Of a stretch of DNA of 64,000 nucleotides, positions 31,771 to 41,580 are shown piece after piece; positions within the stretch are counted from its first letter, which is position 1; each line of letters starts with the position of its first letter. The stretch is taken from positions 1,426,001 to 1,490,000 of the forward strand of contig JBBMOL010000146.1 in assembly GCA_037954665.1 (NCBI GenBank). Reading direction: 5' to 3'. The notes under the pieces were generated by a model. That model saw nothing but the letters and a program-made list of their open reading frames with translations. It was not told the origin of the DNA and ran no database searches. The position numbers and the translations under genes were made by a program. The stretch is from Laguncularia racemosa (lineage: Eukaryota; Streptophyta; Magnoliopsida; Myrtales; Combretaceae).

Positions 31771-33686
31771 AAATACTCTTTGGCATTATCACTGCGCAAC
31801 ACTTGGACAGAAACATTAAATTGAGTTTTAATTTTAGCACAAAAATGAGAAAATAACTCAGAACGATTCTTCATTAAATATAACCAAGTCACTCAAAAAT
31901 AATCATCAAAAAAGGTAACAAAATACTTAAATCTTGTTTTAGATGTGACTGGACAAAAACCCCATACATCTGAATGGACTAACTCAAAAGGAGCATGTGC
32001 TCGTTTATTGACTCTAGGGCTTAAGCTAATGCAATGATGTTTCGCATATTGACATGACTCATAATGTAAGGACTCCAAACCGTGAAACTGAGGATAGAGT
32101 TTCTTTAACAAAGAGAGAGACGGATGCCCAATCGGCAATGTGCTTGAAAAGGGGTTACAACTCCAAAGTAAATAATAGACTTTATTATGTCTATGTCTAG
32201 TATGTAGAGACCCTCGAATTCATGTCCTTTACCAATAGTCTTCCATGTCATAAGATCTTGAAAAAGGCAATAGTCAGGAAAGAATGAGATACAACGGTTA
32301 AGTGAACGAGTGGGTTTACTGACAGATATTAAATTAAATGACAGATCAGGCAAGTTTAAGAATGAGAACAAAGGAACTAATGGAGTTGGATTTGTTGTGC
32401 CAATCCCAAGGACATGGGATGTTGACCCATTAGCTAAAGTGACAAGAATGAGATACAACGGTTAAGTGAACGAGTGAGTTTACTGACAGATATTAAATTA
32501 AATGACAAATCAGGCAAGTTTAAGACTGAGAACAAAGGAACTAAGGGAGTTGGATTTGTTGTGCCAGTCCCAAGGACATGGGATGTTAACCCATTAGCTA
32601 AAGTGACAAGAGAGTAGGAGGTATGAGATTGAAAAGTAGATAATAGACTGGAATTACCTATCATGTGGTCTATTGCACCAGAGTCAATGACCCATTTGGA
32701 AGAAGAAGAGAGAAGACACGTGTTTGGTTTACCTGATTCAGTGATGGCAATAACGGGAGTAGATGAAGTCCTTAATGATTCCTGATACTGTGAGAACCTG
32801 GCAAAGTCATCTGCAAAACCCGTGATAGATTTTCCAGATGCATCACTGGAAGAGGCAACCCGTGCTGATCGAAATCCCTGATTTCGACTCTGTAGTTTTC
32901 TACAATCATGCTTCATATACTTAGGCTTATGACAATAATGACATATACTTGCCCCAAAACTCTATCCCCGAGTATCAACTTAGTATAAATTCTGTCCCAG
33001 AGTATCAACTCCCCTACCACTATTCCTATACTGTTGTCTTCTAGCTTCATACTTATACTGATGACTTACAAGAGCACTACCAGACTGAACAGATTAAGGA
33101 TTCTCCATACGTAGAATCCTGCTATATGTATCTTGCAAGGATGAGATCGTAGACCTAGAGAGAATATGAGATTTAGCTGCTTCAAATTCAGCTAGAAGCC
33201 CTGCTAAAAAACTCATCATAGCCATCTGCTCCCATTGAGCCTGCTGAACTTTCATATTAAGACTAAAAGGTAATAACATATTAAGTTCTTCATAAGTCCA
33301 TTTAAAACCCATGAAGTAGCTCATTAGAGACCTATCCTGTTTCTCAGCACGATAAAAGGCTTTGCAGACTTCATAAATACGAGAAACATTTCCCTTCCCA
33401 GAATACAGGAAATCCAAATATTCCATTAATTCCTTAACAAATTCACAATAATTAATTAACCCAACTACTTCATTATCAATAGAATTCGTATTTGCAAGAA
33501 TAATTTAGCATCTGCTCTAAGCCAAGTTTGCTTGGAACTATCATCTGTGGGTGGATCTTTAGTCAAATGATCATCCTTATCAATATTACGGAGATAGAGC
33601 CTCATAATTTTATTTCAATCCAAACAATTAGATCCATTAAGTTTATGTTATATAATTTTTGACATTACAAATACTACATTTGACAT
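31771..33686 (-). pseudogene. Copia-1 gag, protease and integrase N-terminal half
   Basis: Minus-strand remnants. Gag starts near 33686 and is clearest at 33094-33426 (YSGKGNVSRIYEVCKAFYRA, QQAQWEQMAMMSFLAG). The protease site WVIDSGAIDHMIG lies in 32434-32916, the pre-integrase region in 32105-32458 (YILDIDIIK), the zinc-binding region at 31893-32138 (CQYAKHHC, HSDVWGFCP), and MTWLYLMKNRSELFSHF with SDNAKEY at 31771-31892. The zinc-knuckle segment near 32900-33060 is eroded. A 164-bp duplication breaks the frame. Copia-2 is inserted after SDNAKEYLF. Confidence 0.87.
32281..32608. repeat. 164-bp tandem duplication in Copia-1
   Basis: AGAATGAGATACAACGGTTA starts at 32281 and again at 32445, and the copies match with a few differences to GCTAAAGTGACAAG. 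The unit length is not a multiple of three, so it breaks the frame of the pre-integrase region. Confidence 0.9.
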
Positions 33687-33778
33687 AACCTAGTCAGTGA
33701 GTGGCACGTCTCTCTAAGCCAGTGGTGTCAAAAAATAAGAACCCTCAGAAACCCACTCTCTCTCCTGCTCTAATACCA

Positions 33779-33943
33779 TGTAATTGTATGGAAAAAAGAA
33801 AATTATGTATTCTTTATTGATCCATAGGTTACACATATATACAAGTTCTAATAAACTAAAAAAAGAAACTAAATTTCTATTTTAAAACTAATATATATCT
33901 AATAATAACTGTATCTAATTTAACTCATTTACAACCTATAACA
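33779..33943 (-). repeat. Copia-1 5' LTR
   Basis: A 165-bp partner of 14228-14393. The primer-binding site complement GCTCTAATACCA lies directly to its left (33767-33778) and the AGAAT duplication follows at 33944-33948. Confidence 0.92.
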
Positions 33944-33948
33944 AGAAT

Positions 33949-34888
33949 ATTTTATACCCAGATAGTATCCCCACATTGGTGTCTAATTTTGAGATATTTT
34001 TCCTCCAAGTTCCCATATCCTTACTCTTGGAAAATAACAAGTATGGATCATTAACCCTATCAGATCCTCATAACCAAGTCCATTAACAAAGTTTTAGGGG
34101 TCAAATTGCAATTTTCTCCTATATTTCATGCTAAATTTTTAAAACAAAAGGTCATTCATTATCTGCTAGCTGGGCCTCATATAAGTTAGAAGTTCATCTA
34201 ATCAAAACTGAATTATTAAAGTTTTAAGCATACCCAGAGAGAGTTCAAAATTCAAGCAGTATGTTGGCCCAAAAAAGAGTCAGATGAATTATTATGAAAT
34301 ACACCTCATGAAAACATGTGATAACAGGTGCCTAACTTTCAATTTGAAAAATCACCGATGAGAATGATTCACTGAGTAACAAAGTTTTGGGGGGTTCAAA
34401 TGGCAATATGCCCCTATGTTTGATGCTATATTTTTAATCTGAAAGGTAATCAATATCTGCTAGCCAGACCTCGAGAAAATTGGTAGTTCATCTGATCATA
34501 ACTGAGCTGTTAAAGTTTTAAGCTACCCAGAGAGCTGGAAATTCAAGCAACATGTTGGCCCCAAAAAGGAGTTGGGTGAATTGCTACAGCACACACCTCA
34601 TGAAAACATATGACCGCAGGTGCCTAACTTTCAATTTGATGATTCACCCATAAGAATGATTAGCAAATAACTATGTTTCAAGTTTCAAAGAAAAATTGAT
34701 ATAAAATGACATTTTCCATGGAAAAAACAAGGTCCTCGCTTCTTCATGAAATTGATGCAATTATCATTAGGAGAATTTCTTTCTCATCTCAATTTATAAA
34801 ATGGACTTCTCATATAAAGAGCATTCCACTTTACTTTTAACAAAACAGAACTATTCATGAAACACTAAAGGGGAAAAGGTGCATTTAC
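33949..34888. other. SnRK2 intron with a diverged tandem repeat
   Basis: No coding sequence. About 34087-34378 and 34379-34680 are two diverged copies of a ~292-bp unit. Both contain AACAAAGTTTT at the start, ATCTGCTAGC, GTTAAAGTTTTAAGC or TATTAAAGTTTTAAGC, ATGTTGGCCC, CACCTCATGAAAACAT and AGGTGCCTAACTTTCAATTTG. The origin of the unit is unknown. Confidence 0.75.
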
Positions 34889-34981
34889 CTTTCCATCATA
34901 CCTTTGCTTCTGCAGGACCTCTAGGGCAATTAATGCAGGAGTTCCAACTGTAGATTTTGGCTGTGAATTTAGCAATAACGA
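34889..34981 (-). pseudogene. SnRK2: SnRK2 kinase activation-segment exon
   Basis: A minus-strand exon encoding SLLLNSQPKSTVGTPALIAL then EVLQKQRYDGK, ending at a GGAAAG|GTAAAT donor (GT at 34887-34888). It corresponds to the SnRK2 activation loop and P+1 loop. The family has a GTPAYIAPEVL-type core with the APE motif; here it reads GTPALIALEVL, so both the conserved tyrosine and the proline of APE have become leucine. The bases just before the expected exon start read TTGCCTG, without the AG needed for splicing. The next exon in the gene is at 11158-11262. Confidence 0.92.
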
Positions 34982-37157
34982 CAGGCAAAAAAAACAATGA
35001 ATAGTGGAAATAATTGCCCCTGTTACTACATTGAGCATGCAATACAAAAAACAGGAGAAGAATAAATGTTGCAATAATATAAACAACAAACAATAGAAAA
35101 ACTTAAGGTGAAGTACTTGATCTCGTGGCAGGTATTGTATCTTGCTATTTGTTTTATTTGGAGTACCTTGCTAGAATGTATTGAACAAAAAGAAAATTAA
35201 TATGGAAATTTCCCTAAAGCATGCAGTTCAAGAGGAAACTATAGGTTTGGGCTCCGTCATCTTACTCTGCAAAATGAGTATTTTTTTGGTTCTACATATC
35301 AGATATGACTGGATAATTTTTTATAGCGTATAAATTTGGAGATTAGAGTTTACAGTAGGAAAATATTTGATAAAAGATTAGAATTGTACAAAGTGATGAA
35401 GGAAAGGATAGTAAGAAGGTGGTGATTGAAAGAACTATAAAGACAACAGGAAAGAAGAAACAAAAATTTAAGTTTAATATTCACATTTACAATCCACATG
35501 ACGTCAAATCCAACTATAAGTAAATAAATCCCCATAATCAACAAGTCAAATAAGAACCAAACTTACAAATGAGCCTAACAAAACAACTTAAATATGAATA
35601 ATAGAAAATATAGTTTACAAATGAAGCTTAAATAAACTATATCTCCTTATTTGAAACTCAATAAATTTTTTGCCAGCTAGAAAAAACTAGTCCTCTTGAC
35701 AAGTTATCTAAAGATTCCTTTTTGTGTGTGTGAGATGAACAAGAATCTTGTTGCAAGACACAATAATGTTTCCACAAGATTACATCCAATGGCAATGCAA
35801 TCAAGGAGAACTATCATTTTCATGTAAGTGAAAGTAAAAAAATTGAACCTTAGGCATATCCATCTTCACTAAAGTCCCCAAACAAGCAAATCAATGCATC
35901 GTAATCAGGAAATATATTCTCACCTTTGAATAATAAACAGGTATCATTTGACGAAAAAAAACAGAATAATAAGCATTAAGACGTTTGGTGAGTCATTATT
36001 GAAGGATGAGGCTTAGGTTCTGGAGCTAGTTCCAATGAGGTTCAGGTTCAGGTTCAAAAAGAGCTCTTCATTGCTGGTTTGAAACTCAGAATGAAATGAC
36101 TCAGATTGGGAGTTTATTGGCAGGCTAAATTTTCCAGTAAATTCTTCATTGCGGTCAATTACTGGTTTTAGCTTCAACTTTATGTACATTCATACTATCA
36201 ACAAAGCTCATAATTTTCTGTAAGTTATCCTCGCATATCATGAATAAAAGTTCCTGAAGGAAAATAAAGAAAAAATTTTACATTTGAAGTCATAGTAATT
36301 TCTACATAAGATAACCTATATATAGATAATATTAAGATAGTTGGTACAACAAATATTATTACACCAACTCATACTACCTAAACAGCATTTATTCTACCAA
36401 TAGATAACAATAAATGCTACCAGAAATAATTACTGTTCACAACATATTTGATTTCCTACATTTCCTTATTCAAGGATGGGTTGCTAGTTAGCGATTGAGG
36501 TGATTGCACACACAGTTGACACAATTCCTACAGCCATTATAATCATAATAACAATGACTATAATAAGCATTTTCCTCTGTATATCACCCTTACACTACCT
36601 CAATTACTACATGTGTAGCCAGTAGCCACCATGGTATTGTCTTCAATCCCTATATTCACCCATATAAAAGTTTTCATGCAATCAATTTAAACATGGTCAC
36701 TCTCATGAATATTATTCAAACAATGCCAACAAGAAAAATAAGGATTAAACAAATTTTAGATACCACAATGATTTTGGTTAGGCATAACTCCCCGAAAGAT
36801 AGAATGCTTAATGTCACTCAACCTAACGCTTTGACTATCTATGGATGAATCTAACAAGCCACACATATCACTCTAGAACACCAACCTCTCTTTTCCTTCT
36901 AGCACCTCAAATTCTTTTGTATAGTCTACTATGGGCAAACCAACCCTAAAGTTTGCAGTTTCAAGAAAAGTTCAAGTTCATAGTAATTTGGAAAGAATCT
37001 TTTTCTCATCAGCCTCTTCATGGCTTTCCATGTAGTCAACCCTCATTCCCATTTTGCCTCCTTCAGTATTTTAGATTTTTCCACCAAAGACTCGCATCAC
37101 CAGTAATTTTTAAGGCAGCTAGGTGCACCTTGGTGCATTAGCATTCAAAAACCTTCT
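34982..37157. other. SnRK2 intron, non-coding
   Basis: No recognisable exon, RNA gene or delimited element. The SnRK2 exons for kinase subdomains III-VII would be expected on the minus strand between here and 48973, and I could not find them. Confidence 0.55.
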
Positions 37158-37297
37158 TGTTATAATATGTTATATTTTCTAGATTATAATTATTATAGTG
37201 TTAGGTAGAAGTTAATAGAGATTGGTAAGATTTTGTTAGTGTATATATATATTATTCTTGTATTATCAGTGTAGATAATAAAATTGAATACAATTCA
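37158..37297 (+). repeat. Copia-4 5' LTR
   Basis: About 140 bp starting TGTTATAATATG and ending ATACAATTCA, assigned by position immediately upstream of the primer-binding site. No partner LTR is in the window to confirm the left edge. Confidence 0.7.
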
Positions 37298-37934
37298 TGG
37301 TATTAGAGCTATCTAACTATAGGAATTTTTTGAAAATTAGGGTTTATGATTCATTAAACCCTAGTTGCCTAGTGAGCAGCATTTGTATCCCACACACACT
37401 CCGGAGAGTGTTTGTGTTTCTTTGTTTCTCACCGCCCCTCCAAGAGGAAAGAGTGCCAGCCAACAAACTCCGACGACCAACAAATCAGCACGTGAGGCTC
37501 ACGCGCCACATAAATTGTCCGCCACTCCTCCCTGTCTTCTACGCGTGGAGGCACATGTGACCCCCATTCGTCCACATGTTCTTGTTAAGTCTTCGTGGTA
37601 CTGTATTCTTCATTCCATCTTGCCATTTCAGAAATCATCTTGGGATACATGCTCCTTACTAAGGTTAGGGTTTCTGGTTTGGGTTTTATTATTGCTGGGA
37701 AATTAATTTTTTCTTTCAGTTTGATGGTTTTGAAAGTTTGGTTTGTTAGGTAAGCTAATTGAGGTGTTTTCCGTAGTTAGAATTCGCATTTCTGGTTTGG
37801 TTTAATCTTTTAGTGTGGTTTGGAGCTATTGGTGTTTGTTTTTGTGGTGGTTTAATCTTCTAGTGTTGTTTGGTGGTGTTAGCGTTTGTTGTGTGGATTA
37901 AGGGAAGGAAATATACATAGTATTAGATTGTTAG

Positions 37935-39222
37935 ATGGCTGAGAATAAATCCCATATCATAGATACGGTTCCAGTGACAACTAACATAACAGAATATAAA
38001 CTTAATGGAGACAACTTTATCACTTAGAGCAAAACTAAGCAAATATATCTACAAAACATTGAGAAAGATGATCATCTTACTAATGATCTACCATTAGATG
38101 ATACTAGACAAGTATGATTATGAGACAATGCTCGTATATTTTTGCAGCTTAGAAACTCCATTGACAATGAGATCATTAATTTAGTTGATCAGTGTGAGTA
38201 TGTTAAGGAACTTATGGAATATTTAAAGTTCATATATTCTAGGAAAGGAAATATTTCCCATATCTATGACATGTGTAAAAGTTTCTATCGTGCTGAGCAA
38301 CATGATCAGTCTCTTACCACATATCTGATGAATTTTAAAAAGATATATGAAGAATTAAATGTGTTACTGCCTTTTAGCCCTGATGTAAGAGTTCAACAGA
38401 CTCAAAGGGAGCAGATGGCAGTTATGAGTTTTTTAGCCGATCTTTATCTAGAGTATGAGTCTGTCAAGTCTTAAATTCTCTTGAGTCCCGAAGTTTCCTC
38501 TCTTCATGAAACTTTTAAACGAATCATTCACAAAAAAAATCATATAGTTGTCACCCCATCTCATAATGTTAGTGCTTTGGTCGGTCAAAGTACATCTCGA
38601 AATTCCACCAATAGGAGAAGGGGAGATCATATTCAAGGTCAAGAATTAGGGGGAGTTGTTTGCTATTACTGTCATGAGTCAGGGCATACAAAGTGTACTT
38701 GTAAGAAATTGCAAAATCATGGCTAAAAGAAATAGTCAGTACTCATTGCCTCCACTGACTCCACATCAAGTTCATTTTCTAAAAAGACTAACAATTTCTA
38801 TTGATGAATATGCCAAATTCTCTCAGTATCAAGAGGCATTGAAGGCTTCATCTCATCATACATCTACAATTGCTAAATCAGGTAAATCAACTCAGTGTCT
38901 TCTTTCCTCATCGTCCAAGTGGGTCATTGATTCTGATGCCACAAATTACATGATAGGTAACCTTGATCTCTTCTCCACTTACCAATCATACACCTCTCCT
39001 ACAAATGTCCCTCTAGCAGATGGCTCTAAGTCATTTGTTCATGGATCGAGCACTATTAATCCAACTCCTTTGATTTCCTTATCTTTTGTGTTAAGTTTAC
39101 CATAGTTTTCCTTTAACTTACTATCAGTAAGTCAACTTACTCGTGCAATGAATTGTTGTATCTCATTTTATCATGGTCATTATCTATTTTAGGATCTTAT
39201 GATGAAGAAGATTATTGATAAA
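37935..39222 (+). pseudogene. Copia-4 gag and protease remnant
   Basis: ATG at 37935 begins MAENKSHIIDTVPVTTNITE. Stops follow at several tryptophan or glutamine positions (for example after DNFIT and DDTRQV). The gag core at 38142-38474 includes YSRKGNISHIYDMCKSFYRA and QQTQREQMAVMSFLAD. The zinc knuckle CYYCHESGHTKCTC is at about 38660-38703. The protease region at about 38920-38945 reads WVIDSDATNYMIG, in which the catalytic DSG has become DSD. It is closely related to the gag of Copia-5 on the opposite strand. Confidence 0.87.
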
Positions 39223-39653
39223 GGAGAAAGTTCCGTTGAAACTATTAAATGGAACTCAAAAATTTAAAGTTTTTGGCCCATTGAAACTATTAAATGTTAA
39301 AAGAGAGAGTTCCATACTATTATGACAACACTGTTGATCACCATGACTCAATACCCTTGGGCATTCCTCAACTTCAACCAAATCCTCATCTTGAACATTC
39401 AATTTATCCTCCAAAATCATTACATGCATGATCATATTTGGACACTTATGTCCTGGCGAGTACGACTAATCACATCTAAAGCATAATCCTTTATTACACT
39501 TCTCCAAAAACTCATGGTAAGATATCTGTTTAGGACCTTTTCCGAATCCTTTGTAAACTCTAACTACTACTACCAACAGCACCAAGACTATCCTTGACAT
39601 TGGATGAATTTCTCGCATTATTCATACTACCACTACTAGCTGCATTAAAATTT
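39223..39653 (-). pseudogene. Gypsy-B gag C-terminal fragment
   Basis: Minus strand. A knuckle-like segment reads FLEKCNKGLCFRCD followed after a stop by SPGHKCP, near 39440-39510, the arrangement seen in many plant Ty3/gypsy gag proteins. Acidic residues (EDLVEVEECP) lie further on. It is separated from the rest of gag (44853 onward) by Copia-5. The left boundary with Copia-4 is abrupt, and short repeats (TTGAAACTATTAAATG near 39236 and 39283) lie at that junction. Confidence 0.65.
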
Positions 39654-39658
39654 GTTCC

Positions 39659-39828
39659 TGTAAATTGAAAGAAAATCTAATCTTATTACATTACTTTTTC
39701 ATATAGGAATTGATATCTATATATACAGGATTTATCTATCTATTTTAGGAAATAAGATCCTCTAATAATAGCTAGTTAATAATACACATTAATGTAGGAT
39801 ATTATACATTAATATACATATTATAACA
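39659..39828 (-). repeat. Copia-5 3' LTR
   Basis: A 170-bp LTR starting TGTAAATTG and ending TATTATAACA. Confidence 0.95.
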
Positions 39829-39835
39829 CTCCCCC

Positions 39836-41347
39836 TCAAGTTGGAGCATAGATGTTGATCATGCCCAACTTGTTACAAATATAACTGACTCTAACCCCAT
39901 TTAATGCTTTAGTAAAGATATCTGCCAACTGTTCTCCGGTCTTGACATGCTTTGTAGAGACCAAGTTTTGTTGTATCTTCTCTCGAATGAAATGACAATC
40001 AATCTCTATGTGTTTCGTTCGTTCATGAGACACGGGATTAGATGCAATATGAATAACTGCCTGATTATCACACCACAATTGTGCAGGTATTGGCACTTTA
40101 AAGCCAACTTCAAGTAAGAGCTGATAAATCCACATTATCTCACATACTGAGTGTGTCATAGCCCTATATTCCGACTCTGCACTTGAGCGAGACACAACAT
40201 GTTGTTTCTTGCTTTTCTAAGAGACCAGGTTTCCACCCACAAATACACAATACCCAGTGGTGGATCTTCTGTCTATTTTGGATCCTACCCAATCTGCATC
40301 TGAGAAACACTCAATATGATTATGTCCCTGACTACCATAAACTAAACCACGTCCTAGGGCACCTTTCAGGTAACACAGAATTTGCTCCAAAGTTGCCCAA
40401 TGATGCACAGTAGGAGATGACATAAACTGACTTACCACACTTACGGGATAAGCAATATCGGGACGAGTCACTGTGAGATAATTTAATTTTCCAACTAAAC
40501 GTCTATACCTCTCTGGATCCTGAAATAACTCACCCTCTTTAGTTAGCTGCATATTAGGGAGCATGGGTGTGCTACACGGCTTAGCACCTAATTTGCCCAT
40601 CTCTGTTAATAATTCAAGCACATATTTCCGTTGAGAGAGGAAAATGCCTTTCTTACTCTTTGTCAATTCAATCCCCAAGAAATATTTCAATAATCCCAAA
40701 TCCTTGGTATGAAACTGTGTGTGAAGAAATGACTTCAACAATGAGATTCCTGCACTGTCACTTCCTGTAATGATAATGTCATCAACATATACAATAAGAA
40801 GAATCATACCCGAGTCAGAACACTTAAAGAATACCGAGCGATCCAATCTACTCTTGCTAAGACCAAATGTCTCAACAACCTGACTGAATTTCCCAAACCA
40901 AGCACGAGGGCTCTGTTTCAGTCCATATAAGGATTTCCGAAGACGGCAGACTTTACCCGACTCCCCCTGAGCAACAAACCCAGGTGGTTGCTCCATGTAT
41001 ACTTCTTCCTGCAAATTGCCATGTAAGAAGGCGTTCTTAATGTCTAACTGGAAGAGCGGCCAATGATTAGTAGCAGCTAAAGAGATAAATAAGCGAACAG
41101 CAATCATCTTAGCCACAGGGGAGAATGTGTCAGAGTAATCAACGCCATAGGTTTGAGCATAACCTTTAGCGACAAGACGAGCTTTTAGCCGAGCTACTGA
41201 GCCGTCAGGATTAACCTTAACAAAAAACACCCATTTACAACCAATCGCCTTCTTGTCTACGGGCAAATTCACGAGATCCCAAGTGCCATTAGTCTCTAAG
41301 GCAGTCATCTCTTCAATCATAGCATCACGCCAACCAGGATGAGAAAG
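39836..41347 (-). pseudogene. Copia-5 RT and RNase H
   Basis: RT at 40217-41320 includes GCKWVFFVKVNPDGSVARLK, FQLDIKNAFLHGNLQEEVY, KSLYGLKQSPRAWF and the catalytic LLIVYVDDIIITGS. RNase H begins in the same frame (CFSDADWVGSKIDRRSTTGY) up to GGNLVS. There a TAG (40214-40216) replaces the tryptophan codon seen in Copia-2 (NLVSWKSKKQ). It then continues at 39836-40195 with SSAESEYRAM, CDNQAVIHIA and KHIEIDCHFIREK. A one-base deletion near 41347 (IHVA..FLIL) separates RT from the upstream frame. Apart from these two lesions the region looks intact. Confidence 0.94.
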
Positions 41348-41580
41348 GCCACATGAATAGATTTAGGAATTGTCACAATATCAAGTGATGCAATAAATGA
41401 AGATGATGATGATGATAAGTTTTCATAGGAAACAAAGGACGAAATAGGATAGGTGCAGTGACGTTTACCTTTCCGAAGAGCAATAGGAAGATCAAGATCG
41501 TCTGAAGCTGGATCTGATGAGGAAGAAGAGGATGGTTCACGACATGAAGCAGGCAGGTCTCTCCGTCTAAAGTAGACATG

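Larger units (their letters stand above)
14228..33943 (-). mobile_element. Copia-1: LTR retrotransposon hosting three others
   Basis: This complete but shattered Ty1/copia element lies on the minus strand. Both LTRs are present (14228-14393 and 33779-33943), flanked by the 5-bp target duplication AGAAT at 14223-14227 and 33944-33948. Next to the right LTR, GCTCTAATACCA gives in reverse complement the primer-binding site TGGTATTAGAGC. A purine-rich tract (GAGGGGGAG in reverse complement) adjoins the left LTR. Domain order along the minus strand is gag, protease, integrase, RT, RNase H, as in copia elements. Gypsy-A (14721-19428) and Copia-2 (21348-31765) are inserted in it. Removing them leaves roughly 4.6 kb, a normal copia size. 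It sits in an intron of the former SnRK2 gene. Confidence 0.93.
37158..39222 (+). mobile_element. Copia-4: truncated copia element, 5' part
   Basis: A plus-strand fragment with a 5' LTR (37158-37297) followed directly by the primer-binding site TGGTATTAGAGC (37298-37309), a leader, and gag-protease coding remnants. Similarity to the related Copia-5 stops near 39222, within the region just after the protease, where unrelated minus-strand gypsy sequence begins. No 3' LTR is present, so the element was truncated by deletion or recombination. Confidence 0.85.
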
